A stretch of DNA of 64,000 nucleotides from Pseudomonas kilonensis (GCF_001269885.1 NZ_LHVH01000027.1:62001-126000); one strand, 5' to 3'. Shown: positions 1 to 8,841, counted from the first letter of the stretch. The notes: a model not told the origin generated them from the sequence alone. A program made the numbers and translations.

Positions 1-260
1 CTGCTCACGCTGCCGGCAGACACCGGTTGAGCGCGGCGCTGGTTCTTTGCCAGCAACACGAAATGATCGCGAATCGTCGAGTGCGAAACATCAGTGGCAG
101 AGTTACCGTCAGCCGGCAACTTCTGAAAGTAGGTGCGCCATTCTTCTGGCACAGCGTTAGGGTCGTGCAGGTAGAGCTCGTAAAGCTCTTCCACATAGGC
201 AGCGTTACCACCGGAAAGGTGGGCACTGTTCCACATGCGCTGCATCACGCTTTCTTGCAT
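1..260 (-). CDS. sucA: 2-oxoglutarate dehydrogenase E1, N-terminus (partial)
   Basis: Only the first 86 codons are present; the gene runs off the left edge. The protein starts MQESVMQRMWNSAHLSGG and continues with the YVEELYELYLHDPNAV segment typical of the N-terminal region of Pseudomonas SucA, the thiamine-diphosphate E1 subunit of the cytoplasmic 2-oxoglutarate dehydrogenase complex (TCA cycle); this N-terminal part is known to help dock onto E2. It lies downstream of sdhCDAB on the same strand, the usual sdh-suc order. The full protein is about 940 residues, so catalytic motifs cannot be checked here. Confidence 0.93.
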   Translation of the reverse strand, partial: MQESVMQRMWNSAHLSGGNAAYVEELYELYLHDPNAVPEEWRTYFQKLPADGNSATDVSHSTIRDHFVLLAKNQRRAQPVSAGSVS

Positions 261-522
261 GCTTGGTCACCCTCGATTAGGGGAACACCATCGGCGAAAA
301 CACCGAGCAAACTTGCAGAAGTCCGAGTGCAGCGACTAAAACAAGCCACTTAGGATCACGCTGATAGTCCGGGTACCAGCCCGGATGCCCCTGCTTGTCT
401 CATTTCTTCAAAATAAGAACCGCCGCTTTGTAAGCGGCTGTTCTGGTTATAGCCTCAGCGCGGGTTGAAGCCCGCGCCTGGCCTTCTACGGGTAAAGCGG
501 TCCTACGGGTACAGCAGCTGAA
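261..522 (-). terminator. sdhB-sucA spacer with three hairpins (possible attenuator)
   Basis: No gene is seen in this 262-bp spacer. Three inverted repeats are visible: 458-464/471-477 (GCGCGGG/CCCGCGC), 418-428/433-443 (AACCGCCGCTT with one mismatch in the partner arm) and 368-373/380-385 (TCCGGG/CCCGGA). On the minus strand the middle hairpin is followed by a T-rich stretch (TTCTTATTTT), so it could partly terminate sdh transcripts before sucA. Function is inferred from shape only. Confidence 0.4.
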
Positions 523-1227
523 TCACACGCCGCTCTGCAGCAGCATGTTACGTACGTGACCGATGGCCTTAGTCGGGTTCAGGCCTTTCGGGCAGACGTT
601 GACGCAGTTCATGATCCCGCGGCAGCGGAATACGCTGAACGGGTCATCCAGTGCAGCCAGACGCTCGGACGTCTTGGTGTCACGGCTGTCTGCCAGGAAG
701 CGGTACGCTTGCAGCAGGGCGGCCGGGCCCAGGAACTTGTCCGGGTTCCACCAGAAGGATGGGCACGAGGTCGAGCAGCAAGCGCACAGGATGCACTCGT
801 ACAGACCGTCGAGCTTCTCACGCTCTTCTGGGGACTGCAGACGCTCGATGGCCGGAGCCGGCGTGTCGTTCTGCAGGTATGGCTTCACCTTCTCGTATTG
901 CTTGTAGAAGATGCTCATATCGACGACCAAGTCACGGATAACCGGCAAACCTGGCAACGGACGAACGATCAGCTTGTTGCCCTTGACCACCGCAGACAGC
1001 GGTGTGATGCAGGCCAGGCCGTTCTTGCCGTTGATGTTCATGCCGTCGGAGCCGCAAACGCCCTCACGGCAAGAGCGACGATAGGAGAAACCCTCGTCCT
1101 GCTCTTTGATCAGGGCCAGCACGTCCAGCACCATCAGGTCTTTACCACCGGTATCGACCTGGAAATCCTGCATGAACGGCGCAGCGTCCTGATCAGGGTT
1201 GTAGCGATAAACACTGACTTGCAACAT
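523..1227 (-). CDS. sdhB: succinate dehydrogenase iron-sulfur subunit
   Basis: A 234-residue subunit that passes electrons from FAD in SdhA to quinone. The [2Fe-2S] cysteines are in SCREGVCGSDG and the later cysteine of NGKNGLAC; the [4Fe-4S] and [3Fe-4S] ligands are in CILCACCSTSCP and CRGIMNCVNVCPKG. The start chosen is ATG at 1227 (MLQVSVYRYNPDQD), which has AAGGG eight bases upstream. A GTG three codons earlier is open but lacks this spacing. It follows sdhA by 11 bp, the last gene of sdhCDAB. Confidence 0.97.
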   Translation of the reverse strand: MLQVSVYRYNPDQDAAPFMQDFQVDTGGKDLMVLDVLALIKEQDEGFSYRRSCREGVCGSDGMNINGKNGLACITPLSAVVKGNKLIVRPLPGLPVIRDLVVDMSIFYKQYEKVKPYLQNDTPAPAIERLQSPEEREKLDGLYECILCACCSTSCPSFWWNPDKFLGPAALLQAYRFLADSRDTKTSERLAALDDPFSVFRCRGIMNCVNVCPKGLNPTKAIGHVRNMLLQSGV

Positions 1228-1238
1228 GGCGGCCACCC

Positions 1239-3011
1239 TTAATAAGTCCGAATCTTAGGTTCAAAAGTCGGAACAGTCTTCGGCGAGAAGTTCACAGCAC
1301 GCTTGGTCACGCGCTTGTCACCCGGGAAGTAAAGGGTGTGGCACAGCCAGTTTTCGTCGTCACGATCTTCGAAGTCTTCACGGGCGTGAGCGCCGCGGGA
1401 CTCTTTACGTACTTCGGCAGCAATGGCGGTAGCTTCAGCCACTTCCAGCAGGTTCTGCAATTCCAGCGCTTCGATACGGGCAGTGTTGAACGCCTGCGAC
1501 TTATCGTTGATCTTCACGTTGGCGATTCGTTCACGCAATTGCGCCAACTGGGCAATACCCTTCTGCATGTATTCGCCGGTACGGAATACACCGAAGTAGT
1601 TCTGCATGCAGTTTTGCAATTCGCGACGCAGGGTCGCCACGTCTTCGCCTTCGGTACGCTCGTTCAGAGCGGACAGACGCGCCAGGGCAGCTTCGATGTT
1701 GGCGTCGGTGGCATCGTCGTATTCGATACCGTCGGACAGGGCTTTTTCCAGGTGCAGGCCAGCAGCGCGACCGAAGACCACCAGGTCGAGCAACGAGTTG
1801 CCGCCCAGGCGGTTGGCACCGTGGACCGATACGCAGGCCACTTCACCCACTGCGAACAGGCCAGGGATGATTTCGTCCACGCCTTCGGCGTTCTGGGTGA
1901 TTGCCTGGCCATGAATGTTGGTGGCAACGCCGCCCATCATATAGTGGCAAGTTGGAACTACTGGAACTGGCGCAACGACCGGGTCGACGTGAGCGAAGGT
2001 CTTGGACAGCTCGCAGATGCCTGGCAGGCGGCTGTGCAGCACTTCCTCGCCCAGGTGGTCGAGCTTGAGCATCACGTGGTCGCCATTCGGGCCACAGCCG
2101 TTACCGGCGATGATCTCTTTAACCATCGAACGGGCAACCACGTCACGACCGGCAAGGTCCTTGGCGTTCGGAGCATAACGCTCCATGAAACGCTCGCCGT
2201 GCTTGTTGATCAGGTAACCGCCTTCACCGCGGCAACCTTCGGTGACCAGTACACCGGCGCCGGCGATGCCGGTTGGGTGGAACTGCCACATTTCGATGTC
2301 TTGCACCGGTACGCCTGCACGCAGGGCCATGCCGACGCCGTCACCGGTGTTGATCAGGGCATTGGTGGTGGAGGCATAGATACGACCTGCACCGCCGGTC
2401 GCCAGTACGGTGGCCTTGGCGCGGATGTAGGTGGTTTCGCCGGTTTCGATGCAGATCGCGATCACGCCGACAAAAGCGCCATCCTGGTTCTTCACCAGAT
2501 CGACAGCGTAGTACTCGTTCAGGAACACGGTACCGGCTTTCAGGTTGCCCTGGTAAAGGGTGTGCAGCAGTGCGTGACCGGTACGGTCGGACGCTGCGCA
2601 AGTACGTGCAGCCTGACCGCCCTTGCCGTAGTCCTTGGACTGGCCACCGAACGGACGCTGGTAGATACGACCTTGCTCGGTACGCGAGAAAGGCATGCCC
2701 ATGTGGTCCAGCTCGTAAACGGCAGCCGGGCCTTCCTGACACATGTATTCGATAGCGTCCTGGTCACCGATATAGTCGGAACCCTTGACGGTATCGTACA
2801 TGTGCCAGCGCCAGTCGTCGTTCGGGTCGGCCGAAGCGATGGCGCAGGTGATGCCGCCCTGGGCGGAAACAGTGTGCGAACGGGTCGGGAAGACCTTGGT
2901 GATCACGGCAGTCTTGTGACCGCCCTGTGCCAGTTGCAGCGCCGCGCGCATGCCGGCACCGCCACCACCAATGATGATGGCGTCGAAAGAAATCGTTGGA
3001 ATGTTAGCCAT
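1239..3011 (-). CDS. sdhA: succinate dehydrogenase flavoprotein subunit
   Basis: 590 residues, normal family length. It oxidises succinate to fumarate using covalently bound FAD. The N-terminal dinucleotide fold IIGGGGAGMRAAL is followed by RSHTVSAQGG, whose histidine carries the flavin. The C-terminal half has HGANRLGGNSLLDLVVFGRAAG, the conserved substrate/FAD region. It lies 3 bp after sdhD and 11 bp before sdhB, so the four genes are one operon. Confidence 0.98.
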   Translation of the reverse strand: MANIPTISFDAIIIGGGGAGMRAALQLAQGGHKTAVITKVFPTRSHTVSAQGGITCAIASADPNDDWRWHMYDTVKGSDYIGDQDAIEYMCQEGPAAVYELDHMGMPFSRTEQGRIYQRPFGGQSKDYGKGGQAARTCAASDRTGHALLHTLYQGNLKAGTVFLNEYYAVDLVKNQDGAFVGVIAICIETGETTYIRAKATVLATGGAGRIYASTTNALINTGDGVGMALRAGVPVQDIEMWQFHPTGIAGAGVLVTEGCRGEGGYLINKHGERFMERYAPNAKDLAGRDVVARSMVKEIIAGNGCGPNGDHVMLKLDHLGEEVLHSRLPGICELSKTFAHVDPVVAPVPVVPTCHYMMGGVATNIHGQAITQNAEGVDEIIPGLFAVGEVACVSVHGANRLGGNSLLDLVVFGRAAGLHLEKALSDGIEYDDATDANIEAALARLSALNERTEGEDVATLRRELQNCMQNYFGVFRTGEYMQKGIAQLAQLRERIANVKINDKSQAFNTARIEALELQNLLEVAEATAIAAEVRKESRGAHAREDFEDRDDENWLCHTLYFPGDKRVTKRAVNFSPKTVPTFEPKIRTY

Positions 3012-3014
3012 GGA

Positions 3015-3383
3015 TCAGATACCCCAGAGAATCTGCACACCCCAGACGAAGTAAGCGAACATCGCAACGCCGCATACTGCCTGGAAGAGGAAACGTACGG
3101 CAGTCGCCGATTTGCCGAACGCCATTGGCGTCAGGTAGTCGGTCGCGATGGTCCACATGCCGACCCAGGCGTGAGCGCCCAGTGCGACAAGTGCCAGCAG
3201 ACTGAAGATGCGCATCCAGTTGTTTGCGAACAGTTCATGCCATTGGGCGTAGCCAATGCCAGGGTTTGCCACGACATATCCGATCAGGAAAATGAAGTAA
3301 GCCGCGAGAACGACCGCAGACACACGCTGGGCCATCCAGTCGTAGAGGCCCGAACGCGAAAGGTTCGTGACGTTGGTTACCAT
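3015..3383 (-). CDS. sdhD: succinate dehydrogenase membrane anchor subunit D
   Basis: A 122-residue protein with three hydrophobic helices (about residues 20-42, 60-80 and 98-120), as expected for the smaller anchor that helps bind haem b and ubiquinone. The N-terminal MVTNVTNLSRSGLYDWMAQR segment is typical of Pseudomonas SdhD. Its start overlaps the end of sdhC by 7 bp, which suggests translational coupling. Confidence 0.95.
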   Translation of the reverse strand: MVTNVTNLSRSGLYDWMAQRVSAVVLAAYFIFLIGYVVANPGIGYAQWHELFANNWMRIFSLLALVALGAHAWVGMWTIATDYLTPMAFGKSATAVRFLFQAVCGVAMFAYFVWGVQILWGI

Positions 3384-3751
3384 ATCCAGACTCCTGCCAG
3401 AACGATCAGCACCGCAGACACGGCGATAATGATTTTCGAGCCCAGCTTGCCGCCTTCCAGCGTCTCACCGATGCCCATGTCCATGATCAAATGGCGCACA
3501 CCGGCAACCAAGTGATACAGCAAGGCGGACAGGATGCCCCAAATCACTAGCTTGGCTAGCGGACTGGTCAGACACGCTTTCACCTGACCGAAGCCTTCTT
3601 CCGAATCGAGCGACTTGTCCAATGCATAAAGCATGATGGCCAGGCTGACGAAGAGGATGACACCGGAAATACGGTGAAGAATGGACGTGTAAGCAGTGAC
3701 TGGGAGTTTGATGGTCCTTAGGTCTAGGTTTACAGGTCGTTGGCTTTTCAC
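3377..3751 (-). CDS. sdhC: succinate dehydrogenase cytochrome b556 subunit C
   Basis: 124 residues with three membrane segments. RPVNLDLRTIKLPVTAYTSI opens the protein, SILHRISG is the conserved quinone-site region, and YHLVAGVRHLIMD contains the family histidines, one of which is the haem ligand. I chose GTG at 3751 (MKSQRPVNLDL). The frame stays open 11 codons further upstream but only with a poor context. It is the first gene of the operon, transcribed from the promoter at 3888-3916. Confidence 0.94.
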   Translation of the reverse strand: MKSQRPVNLDLRTIKLPVTAYTSILHRISGVILFVSLAIMLYALDKSLDSEEGFGQVKACLTSPLAKLVIWGILSALLYHLVAGVRHLIMDMGIGETLEGGKLGSKIIIAVSAVLIVLAGVWIW

Positions 3752-3887
3752 GGCTTTTTTTTCACACTGAAGAGCCCCTAACAATCAGGGCAAAGTTGTT
3801 GGGGCGCGCACTGGTCAGGTACTCACCACCCAGGGAGTGACGACCCCCAAGAAAGCAGGCCCAAAAGCCCCTGGCGGTCGGTGGCCG

Positions 3888-3916
3888 AGTATAGACAGTT
3901 AGGCTACTAATGACAA
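3888..3916 (-). promoter_or_regulatory. sigma-70 promoter for sdhCDAB
   Basis: Read on the minus strand, TTGTCA (3911-3916) is followed after exactly 17 bp by TATACT (3888-3893), close to the sigma-70 consensus. It lies about 137 bp upstream of the sdhC start. Seen in sequence; activity is inferred. Confidence 0.65.
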
Positions 3917-4030
3917 CGCGTTCACCTTCCCCTAATAGCGCATTGCACATATGGCGTAAAAGGCGTAAACGGCAGGCAATTTCGCGGAAAAAGTCCGGTT
4001 AAAGCCTTCTGGAGCAAGACTTTAGGCAAA

Positions 4031-4058
4031 TTGACTTTCGGATTTATCTCACTATAGT
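4031..4058 (+). promoter_or_regulatory. sigma-70 promoter for gltA
   Basis: TTGACT (4031-4036) and TATAGT (4053-4058) are separated by 16 bp. Initiation around 4065 would leave a leader of about 50 bases ending in AGGAGG just before the gltA ATG. The rest of the sdhC-gltA spacer (3752-4116) holds no gene that I can see. Confidence 0.65.
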
Positions 4059-4116
4059 GGTGCGGGCCCTGCGTGGGGGGTCTGTCTGATGATTTCAAGC
4101 ATTAATAGGAGGCCAC

Positions 4117-5406
4117 ATGGCTGACAAAAAAGCGCAGTTGATCATCGAGGGCGCAGCCCCCGTCGAGCTGCCCATTTTAACCGGCACCGTTGGTCCCGAT
4201 GTAATCGACGTACGGGGCCTGACGGCCACGGGCCGTTTCACCTTTGACCCAGGTTTCATGTCGACCGCCTCGTGCGAGTCGAAGATCACCTACATCGACG
4301 GCGACAACGGCATCCTGCTGCACCGCGGCTACCCGATCGAGCAACTGGCTGAAAAATCGGACTACCTGGAAACCTGCTACCTGCTGCTCAATGGCGAGCT
4401 GCCAACCGCAGAGCAAAAGGCCCAGTTCGTCAGCACCGTGAAGAACCACACCATGGTTCACGAGCAGTTGAAGACCTTCTTCAACGGCTTCCGTCGCGAT
4501 GCCCACCCGATGGCCGTCATGTGCGGCGTTGTCGGCGCCCTCTCGGCCTTCTACCACGACTCCCTGGACATCAATAACCCCCAGCATCGCGAAATCTCCG
4601 CGATCCGCCTGGTGGCGAAGATGCCGACCCTGGCAGCCATGGTCTACAAGTACTCCATGGGCCAGCCCATGATGTACCCGCGCAACGACCTGACCTATGC
4701 AGAGAACTTCCTGCATATGATGTTCAACACCCCGTGCGAGATCAAACCGATCAGCCCGGTGCTCGCCAAGGCCATGGACCGGATCTTCATCCTCCATGCC
4801 GACCACGAGCAGAACGCCTCCACGTCCACCGTGCGCCTGGCCGGCTCCTCGGGTGCCAACCCGTTCGCCTGTATCGCCGCCGGTATCGCCGCGCTCTGGG
4901 GCCCTGCCCACGGCGGTGCCAACGAAGCGGTACTGACCATGCTCGATGAAATCGGCGATGTCTCCAACATCGACAAGTTCATCGCCAAGGCCAAGGACAA
5001 GAACGATCCGTTCAAGCTGATGGGCTTCGGTCACCGGGTCTACAAGAACCGCGACCCGCGCGCCACCGTCATGAAGCAGACCTGCGACGAAGTGCTCAAG
5101 GAACTGGGGATCACAAACGATCCGCAACTCGAACTGGCCATGCGCCTGGAAGAGATCGCCCTGACCGACCCATACTTCATCGAGCGCTCGCTGTACCCGA
5201 ACGTCGACTTCTACTCGGGGATCATCCTCAAGGCGATCGGCATTCCAACCAGCATGTTCACCGTGATCTTCGCCCTGGCGCGGACCGTCGGCTGGATTTC
5301 CCACTGGAAGGAAATGCTCTCCAGCCCGTACAAGATCGGCCGTCCGCGCCAGCTGTACACCGGCTACGAGTCGCGTGACATTACTCAGCTGGAAGACCGC
5401 AAGTAA
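4117..5406 (+). CDS. gltA: citrate synthase (type II)
   Basis: 429 residues, the usual length of the hexameric NADH-regulated enzyme that condenses oxaloacetate and acetyl-CoA. Conserved active-site blocks are visible: LHADHEQNASTSTVRLAGSS and WGPAHGGANEAVL carry the catalytic histidines, and GFGHRVYKNRDPRA follows them. The start has a strong AGGAGG. It is divergent from sdhCDAB and followed by a strong terminator. Confidence 0.98.
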   Translation: MADKKAQLIIEGAAPVELPILTGTVGPDVIDVRGLTATGRFTFDPGFMSTASCESKITYIDGDNGILLHRGYPIEQLAEKSDYLETCYLLLNGELPTAEQKAQFVSTVKNHTMVHEQLKTFFNGFRRDAHPMAVMCGVVGALSAFYHDSLDINNPQHREISAIRLVAKMPTLAAMVYKYSMGQPMMYPRNDLTYAENFLHMMFNTPCEIKPISPVLAKAMDRIFILHADHEQNASTSTVRLAGSSGANPFACIAAGIAALWGPAHGGANEAVLTMLDEIGDVSNIDKFIAKAKDKNDPFKLMGFGHRVYKNRDPRATVMKQTCDEVLKELGITNDPQLELAMRLEEIALTDPYFIERSLYPNVDFYSGIILKAIGIPTSMFTVIFALARTVGWISHWKEMLSSPYKIGRPRQLYTGYESRDITQLEDRK

Positions 5407-5439
5407 GGCCTGCCTTGCCATAGGTTCCACGCTGCACTG

Positions 5440-5479
5440 AAACAGCCCCTGCTTCTTATATAAGAGCAGGGGCTGTTTT
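5440..5479 (+). terminator. rho-independent terminator of gltA
   Basis: A perfect 14-bp stem (AAACAGCCCCTGCT with its complement) closes a short AT-rich loop that is itself palindromic, followed by TTTTG. It lies 34 bp after the gltA stop codon. Confidence 0.85.
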
Positions 5480-5518
5480 GTTTAGGCCCTCTTTGATATC
5501 TGCGGCGACTGGTCCGAC

Positions 5519-5546
5519 ACCTTCGCGAGCGAGCTCGCTCCCACAT
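5519..5546. repeat. REP element
   Basis: Single copy of the palindromic REP core (TTCGCGAGCGAGCTCGCTCCCACA). A second, truncated REP (CCTGTGGGAGCG, about 5572-5583) abuts the left end of the long inverted element. Confidence 0.8.
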
Positions 5547-5586
5547 TGGACTCTGTGTACGACGCAAATCCCCTGTGGGAGCGTAG

Positions 5587-6441
5587 TGCTGTTCACTTAA
5601 GGAAACGGCGCTTTTCCGAGGGAGCGCCGCTTCCTTTGGGGTTGGGTTGGATTGGATTGGGTACATATCCGTTGCTGCGGTAACGGCTGCTTAGGGTTCC
5701 GCCCTGACGGCGGCTCACTTTTGAGAAGCGCAAAAGTAAGCAAAACGCTCTTGCCCCACCACTTGGCACCTCGCTTAGGCTCGGTGTGCCCTCACTCCGG
5801 CATTGCTCCGTGGGCCGCCGCGAAGGGCCATCCATGGCCCAGCGCGGCTATCCCGGCATCCATGCCGGGATGCCCACTGCGCAATGCCTGCGTTCGGCCA
5901 GCGTGGTTAACGGGGCGCCCCAGATCAAGATCAGAAACGAGGCGGCCTGATAGCCGACCTGTCTCTGGCGGCTGTGCTTCAATCCAACTGTATGGGAGCG
6001 AGTCTGCTCGCGAAGGCGATGGCACATGCGTTGAAGATGCTGACTGCTCCGACCTCTTCGCGAGCAAGCCCGCTCCCACAGGGGAAACGCGGTCCCACCA
6101 AGAACCAGGTCGGCTATCAGGCCGCCTCGCGGTGGACGTTGATCTCGGCGCCCCGTTAACCACGACGGCCGAACGCAGGCATTGCGCAGTGGGCACCTCG
6201 GCATGGATGCCGAGGTAGCCGCGCTGGGCCATGGATGGCCCTTCGCGGCGGCCCACGGAGCAATGCCGGAGTGAGGGCACACCGAGCCTAGGCGAGGTGC
6301 CGAGTGGTGGGGCAGAGCGCTTTTGGTTACTTTTGGCGCTCTTCCAAAAGTGACCCGCTGTAAGAGCGGAACCATAAGTAGCCGTTACCGCAGCAACGGA
6401 TATACACCCTTACCCCAATCCACAGCCTTAAGTGAACAGCA
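5587..6441. repeat. long inverted hairpin-rich repeat element, copy 1
   Basis: An 855-bp element bounded by a perfect 16-bp terminal inverted repeat, TGCTGTTCACTTAAGG (5587-5602) and its complement (6426-6441). The arms, about 5650-5965 and 6105-6425, are near-identical in inverted orientation and each contains several short hairpins. The centre (5991-6084) holds a REP pair. It lies between the 3' ends of convergent gltA and actP. A related copy is at 30825-31651. Short open frames inside look like artefacts of the palindromic sequence. It may match one of the long intergenic repeat families described in P. fluorescens genomes, which I cannot verify. Confidence 0.85.
5991..6084. repeat. REP pair inside the long inverted element
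   Basis: Two REP cores in opposite orientation (TGGGAGCGAGTCTGCTCGCGAA and TTCGCGAGCAAGCCCGCTCCCA) separated by about 35 bp, occupying the centre of the 855-bp element. Confidence 0.8.
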
Positions 6442-6446
6442 TTACC

Positions 6447-6474
6447 TGTGGGAGCGGGCTTGCTCGCGAAGGCG
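6447..6474. repeat. REP element
   Basis: Single REP core (TGTGGGAGCGGGCTTGCTCG) starting five bases outside the right end of the long inverted element. Confidence 0.8.
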
Positions 6475-6503
6475 TCATCACTCAAACCGCAGTTATCGCA
6501 CAC

Positions 6504-6537
6504 AAAAAAATACCCCAGCCTCTCGACCGGGGTATTT
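6504..6537 (-). terminator. rho-independent terminator of yjcH-actP
   Basis: Nine-bp stem AAATACCCC (6508-6516) with GGGGTATTT (6529-6537). On the minus strand it runs into a T tract (A tract 6504-6510 on the plus strand), 22 bp beyond the actP stop codon. Confidence 0.8.
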
Positions 6538-6558
6538 CTTCAAGCACTTATCTCTACA

Positions 6559-8217
6559 TCAATGGTTAACCGCCCCACTCGCCCCCAGGCCAGTCTGCGA
6601 ACGCACGAACTGCGGGAAGAACAGCGCCCGCTCGTTGGCACCTTCAGTCGACTTGTCGGTGATGGAGAAGAACCAGATGCCGACAAAGGCAATGGCCATC
6701 GAGAACAGCGCAGGGTATTCATACGGGAAGATCGCCTTCTCGTGACCCATGATCTGCACCCAGATGGTCGGACCGAGCACCATCAGGCCCACGGCACTGA
6801 CCAGGCCCAGCCAGCCGCCAATCATGGCGCCACGGGTGGTCAGCTTCTTCCAGTACATCGAGAGCAGCAGTACCGGGAAGTTGCAGCTCGCCGCGATGGA
6901 GAACGCCAGGCCCACCATGAACGCGATGTTCTGCTTCTCGAACAGGATACCCAGGCCGATCGCCAGCACCGCCAGGGCGATGGTGGTGATTTTCGAGACG
7001 CGAATCTCGTCCTTCTCGTTGGCCTTGCCTTTCTTGATCACACTGGCATACAGGTCATGGGACACCGCCGAAGCACCGGCCAGGGTCAGGCCCGCGACGA
7101 CCGCCAGGATGGTGGCAAAGGCTACCGCCGAGATGAAGCCCAGGAAGATACTGCCGCCCACAGCGTTGGCCAGGTGCACCGCCGCCATGTTGTTGCCGCC
7201 GAGCAAGGCACCTGCCGCGTCCTTGAAGGCCGGGTTGGTGCTGACCAGCAGGATCGCGCCGAAGCCGATGATGAAGGTCAGGATGTAGAAGTAACCGATG
7301 AAGCCAGTGGCATACAGCACGCTCTTGCGCGCTTCCTTGGCGTCGCTCACGGTGAAGAAGCGCATCAGGATGTGCGGCAGGCCAGCGGTACCGAACATCA
7401 GCGCCAGCCCCAGGGAGAAGGCCGAGATCGGATCCTTCACCAGGCCGCCTGGGCTCATGATCGCCTCACCTTTAGGGTGAACCTTGACCGCCTCGGCAAA
7501 CAGCATGTTGAAGTCGAAGTTGACGTGCTTCATGACCATCAGGGCCATGAACGAAGCCCCCGAGAGCAACAGCACCGCTTTGATGATCTGTACCCAGGTG
7601 GTGGCCAGCATGCCGCCGAACAACACGTAGAGGCACATCAGGATACCGACCAGGATCACCGCAACGTGGTAGTCCAGGCCGAACAGCAGCTGGATCAGCT
7701 TGCCGGCACCGACCATTTGCGCGATCAGGTAGAACGCCACCACCACCAGCGAGCCGCTGGCAGACAGGGTGCGGATCTGGGTTTGCCCCAGGCGGTAGGA
7801 TGCCACGTCGGCAAAGGTATATTTACCCAGGTTACGCAGGCGCTCGGCGATCAGGAACAGGATGATCGGCCAGCCCACCAGGAAGCCGATGGAGTAGATC
7901 AAGCCATCGTAGCCCGAGGTGAACACCAGCGCGGAAATCCCCAGGAAGGACGCCGCCGACATGTAGTCGCCGGCAATGGCCAGGCCGTTCTGGAAGCCGG
8001 TGATCTTGCCGCCGGCCGCATAGTAGTCGGCCGCCGAGTTGTTTTTCTTGGACGCCCAGTAGGTGATATACAAAGTCGCGCCGACGAAGGCCACGAACAT
8101 CAGGATAGCCGCGACGTTGAGGGGTTGTTTCTGCACGGCGCCGGTCAGGGCTTCAGCCGCCCAGGCGCCCGGGGCGAACGCTGCGATGCTCAATAGAGCC
8201 AGTAGACGCCGGATCAT
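6559..8217 (-). CDS. actP: cation/acetate symporter ActP
   Basis: 552 residues of the sodium:solute symporter family. It starts with a cleavable-looking segment (MIRRLLALLSIAAFAPGAWA) and then carries about 13 membrane helices. AADYYAAGGKITGFQNGLAIAGDYMSAASFLG is the family signature near helix 2 (no single run exceeds what is needed to recognise it: key blocks AADYYAAGG and GDYMSAASFLG). It imports acetate and other short monocarboxylates. Its start overlaps the yjcH stop by 4 bp, so the two are coupled. acs, often adjacent in enterics, is not here. Confidence 0.95.
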   Translation of the reverse strand: MIRRLLALLSIAAFAPGAWAAEALTGAVQKQPLNVAAILMFVAFVGATLYITYWASKKNNSAADYYAAGGKITGFQNGLAIAGDYMSAASFLGISALVFTSGYDGLIYSIGFLVGWPIILFLIAERLRNLGKYTFADVASYRLGQTQIRTLSASGSLVVVAFYLIAQMVGAGKLIQLLFGLDYHVAVILVGILMCLYVLFGGMLATTWVQIIKAVLLLSGASFMALMVMKHVNFDFNMLFAEAVKVHPKGEAIMSPGGLVKDPISAFSLGLALMFGTAGLPHILMRFFTVSDAKEARKSVLYATGFIGYFYILTFIIGFGAILLVSTNPAFKDAAGALLGGNNMAAVHLANAVGGSIFLGFISAVAFATILAVVAGLTLAGASAVSHDLYASVIKKGKANEKDEIRVSKITTIALAVLAIGLGILFEKQNIAFMVGLAFSIAASCNFPVLLLSMYWKKLTTRGAMIGGWLGLVSAVGLMVLGPTIWVQIMGHEKAIFPYEYPALFSMAIAFVGIWFFSITDKSTEGANERALFFPQFVRSQTGLGASGAVNH

Positions 8218-8525
8218 TGCTGAGCCTCCTTGAGAATCGCATTGTTCAAGTCGTCGAACTCGCCGTTGGCGCGCCGTACGTAGATACCAGTCAGGATGAA
8301 GGCCGAGAGAATCAGGCCGACACCGATGGGAATGCCCCAGGTGATAGTGGACTCAGGCGAGATCTTGGCCCCGAGAATGTGTGGCCCGTAGGCGATCAGA
8401 AGAATGAAGCCGGAATACAGCCCAAGCATGATCGCCGAGAGAATCCAGGCGAACTTTTCCCTTTTTCTCACCAGCTCCTTGAAGCGCGGGCTGTTTTGAA
8501 TCGAGAGGTAAATGCTGTCGTTCAT
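8214..8525 (-). CDS. yjcH: DUF485 inner-membrane protein YjcH
   Basis: 103 residues with two membrane helices (about residues 24-46 and 63-85) and the DUF485 pattern: an N-terminal SPRFKELVRKREKFAW, then helix, loop, helix and a charged tail. It is always found in front of actP and is thought to assist it. The stop overlaps the actP start (ATGA-type). Confidence 0.93.
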   Translation of the reverse strand: MNDSIYLSIQNSPRFKELVRKREKFAWILSAIMLGLYSGFILLIAYGPHILGAKISPESTITWGIPIGVGLILSAFILTGIYVRRANGEFDDLNNAILKEAQQ

Positions 8526-8660
8526 TGTTTTTATCCTCGCAGCACAGATTTAATTGGAACAACCCTACTCTATGCGGCTCAAGGCCAGGTTCCAGACGAC
8601 CTTAGTATTAGAACGACATGACGGTGTTGCCCGTTTCCTTCACATTTTCCGCAGTTCCCT

Positions 8661-8753
8661 TTGTGGGAGCGGGCTTGCTCGCGAATGCAGTGTGTCAGTC
8701 AACACATGGTTAACTGAAAAATCGCATTCGCGAGCAAGCCCGCTCCCACAGGG
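8661..8753. repeat. REP pair
   Basis: Two oppositely oriented REP cores (TGTGGGAGCGGGCTTGCTCG and its complement) about 40 bp apart, between yjcH and the betaine-binding protein gene. Confidence 0.85.
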
Positions 8754-8783
8754 ATTTGTGCAGGACCAAGGATCTGCGGGCAC

Positions 8784-8819
8784 AAAAAAAAGCCGCATGA
8801 CACAAGTCATGCGGCTTTT
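8784..8819 (-). terminator. rho-independent terminator of betaine-binding protein gene
   Basis: Perfect 14-bp stem AAAAGCCGCATGAC (8788-8801) / GTCATGCGGCTTTT (8806-8819) with ACAA loop and an A tract on the left that becomes the T tract on the minus strand. Confidence 0.88.
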
Positions 8820-8841
8820 CGGAACAGCTAAACCAGGCCGA

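Noticed and set aside
1338..3515. 725-codon plus-strand open frame antisense to sdhA/sdhD
   Set aside because: It mirrors the GC-rich codon pattern of the real minus-strand genes and shows no family features.
3762..3950. 62-codon minus-strand frame upstream of sdhC
   Set aside because: It spans the sdhC promoter and has no ribosome site.
5652..6375. Several 160-190-codon frames inside the long inverted element
   Set aside because: They read through palindromes on both strands, with repeated motifs caused by REPs; no start signals.
6448..8196. 582-codon frame antisense to actP
   Set aside because: The product is rich in His, Gln and Arg without domains; actP on the other strand is certain.
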